From: Myoxocephalus aenaeus
Lineage: Eukaryota > Chordata > Actinopteri > Perciformes > Cottidae
Direction: 5' to 3'
DNA: 64,000 nt
NCBI GenBank assembly: GCA_038501785.1
Contig: JBAMJR010000053.1
Location: 5,676,001 to 5,740,000, forward strand
How positions within the stretch are numbered: the first letter of the stretch is position 1; each line of letters starts with the position of its first letter. Shown piece by piece: positions 63,640-64,000 of the stretch. The notes beneath the pieces are model-generated. The model was given only the letters and a program-made list of their open reading frames with translations. It searched no databases and was not told the DNA's origin. The translations under genes and the position numbers were made by a program.

Positions 63640-64000
63640 GATAACTGCTATTGAATTTGGTCCAGATATTATTTTTTCCATGAAGATGCAGGCGTATGAT
63701 TATGGCAAGTCGTTGTTGTCCGTTGGCTGCTATTATGTTGTCTCTGTATGGATGTTGGCCAGAGCCATTATGTTTTTGGGTTGTCCGTCCGAACATGATA
63801 TCTAAGGAACAGCTTGAGCAAATTTCCCCAAATTTGGCACAAATGTCCACTCTGGACTGATTATGATTTGGTGGTTAAAGGTCACTGTGACCTCACAAAA
63901 CATGTTTTTGGCTCTAGAATGTATATGCTAATTCTGACAGTTTCACACAGATGTTTTTAATAGGGTAACATGATGAGGTAATAACTGCAGCGTGACTGGT
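63640..64000 (+). repeat. Teleost interspersed repeat with perfect ERE, running off the window
   Basis: Phrases such as GGGTTGTCCGTCCGAACATG, ATCTAAGGAACAGCTTGAGC, AAATTTCCCCAAATTTGGCAC, GATTTGGTGGTTAAAGGTCAC and CAAAACATGTTTTTGGC follow the order of a widespread fish repeat. It carries AGGTCACTGTGACCT at 63,879-63,893. The right end is outside the window; class unresolved. Confidence 0.65.

Overview
The window is nuclear DNA of a teleost fish, most likely a spiny-rayed (acanthomorph) species. The genes are split by GT-AG introns, there are many long CA/TG microsatellites, and several interspersed-repeat families typical of fish are present. Four protein-coding genes are recognisable from their protein sequences: gxylt1, yaf2 and zcrb1 on the minus strand, and the 5' part of pphln1 on the plus strand. 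From general knowledge, the same four genes lie together on human chromosome 12q12, so this is an ancient vertebrate linkage block. I see no prokaryotic, viral or plasmid system and nothing resembling a defence locus.

Layout. About 1-27,000 is gene-poor. It holds microsatellites, decayed fish repeats, one broken HIPK-like kinase copy (about 6,460-7,200) and an intact-ended non-autonomous hAT-like element with a perfect 8-bp target duplication (15,448-16,320). From 27,083 to 34,476 lies gxylt1 (seven coding exons, 419 aa). From 38,606 to 50,269 lies yaf2 (four exons, 186 aa) with a 10.2-kb second intron full of paired TG and CA tracts. zcrb1 occupies 52,069-53,663 (seven coding exons, 222 aa) plus a non-coding first exon near 53.8 kb. 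pphln1 runs right from a shared promoter region at about 53.9-54.4 kb and leaves the window; 237 codons in six coding exons can be assembled, and the start codon itself is split by an intron.

Functions. GXYLT1 is a Golgi xylosyltransferase that extends O-glucose on Notch EGF repeats. YAF2 is a RYBP-type adaptor of Polycomb PRC1. ZCRB1 is an RRM/zinc-knuckle protein of the minor (U12) spliceosome. PPHLN1 (periphilin) is a subunit of the HUSH silencing complex. These are housekeeping genes without a common pathway; their clustering is positional, except that zcrb1 and pphln1 are divergent neighbours and probably share a promoter.

All exon boundaries were read by eye from family similarity, GT/AG sites and phase. 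In all four genes the reading phases close exactly across every junction assembled. Transcript ends, non-coding exons and repeat classes are less certain.
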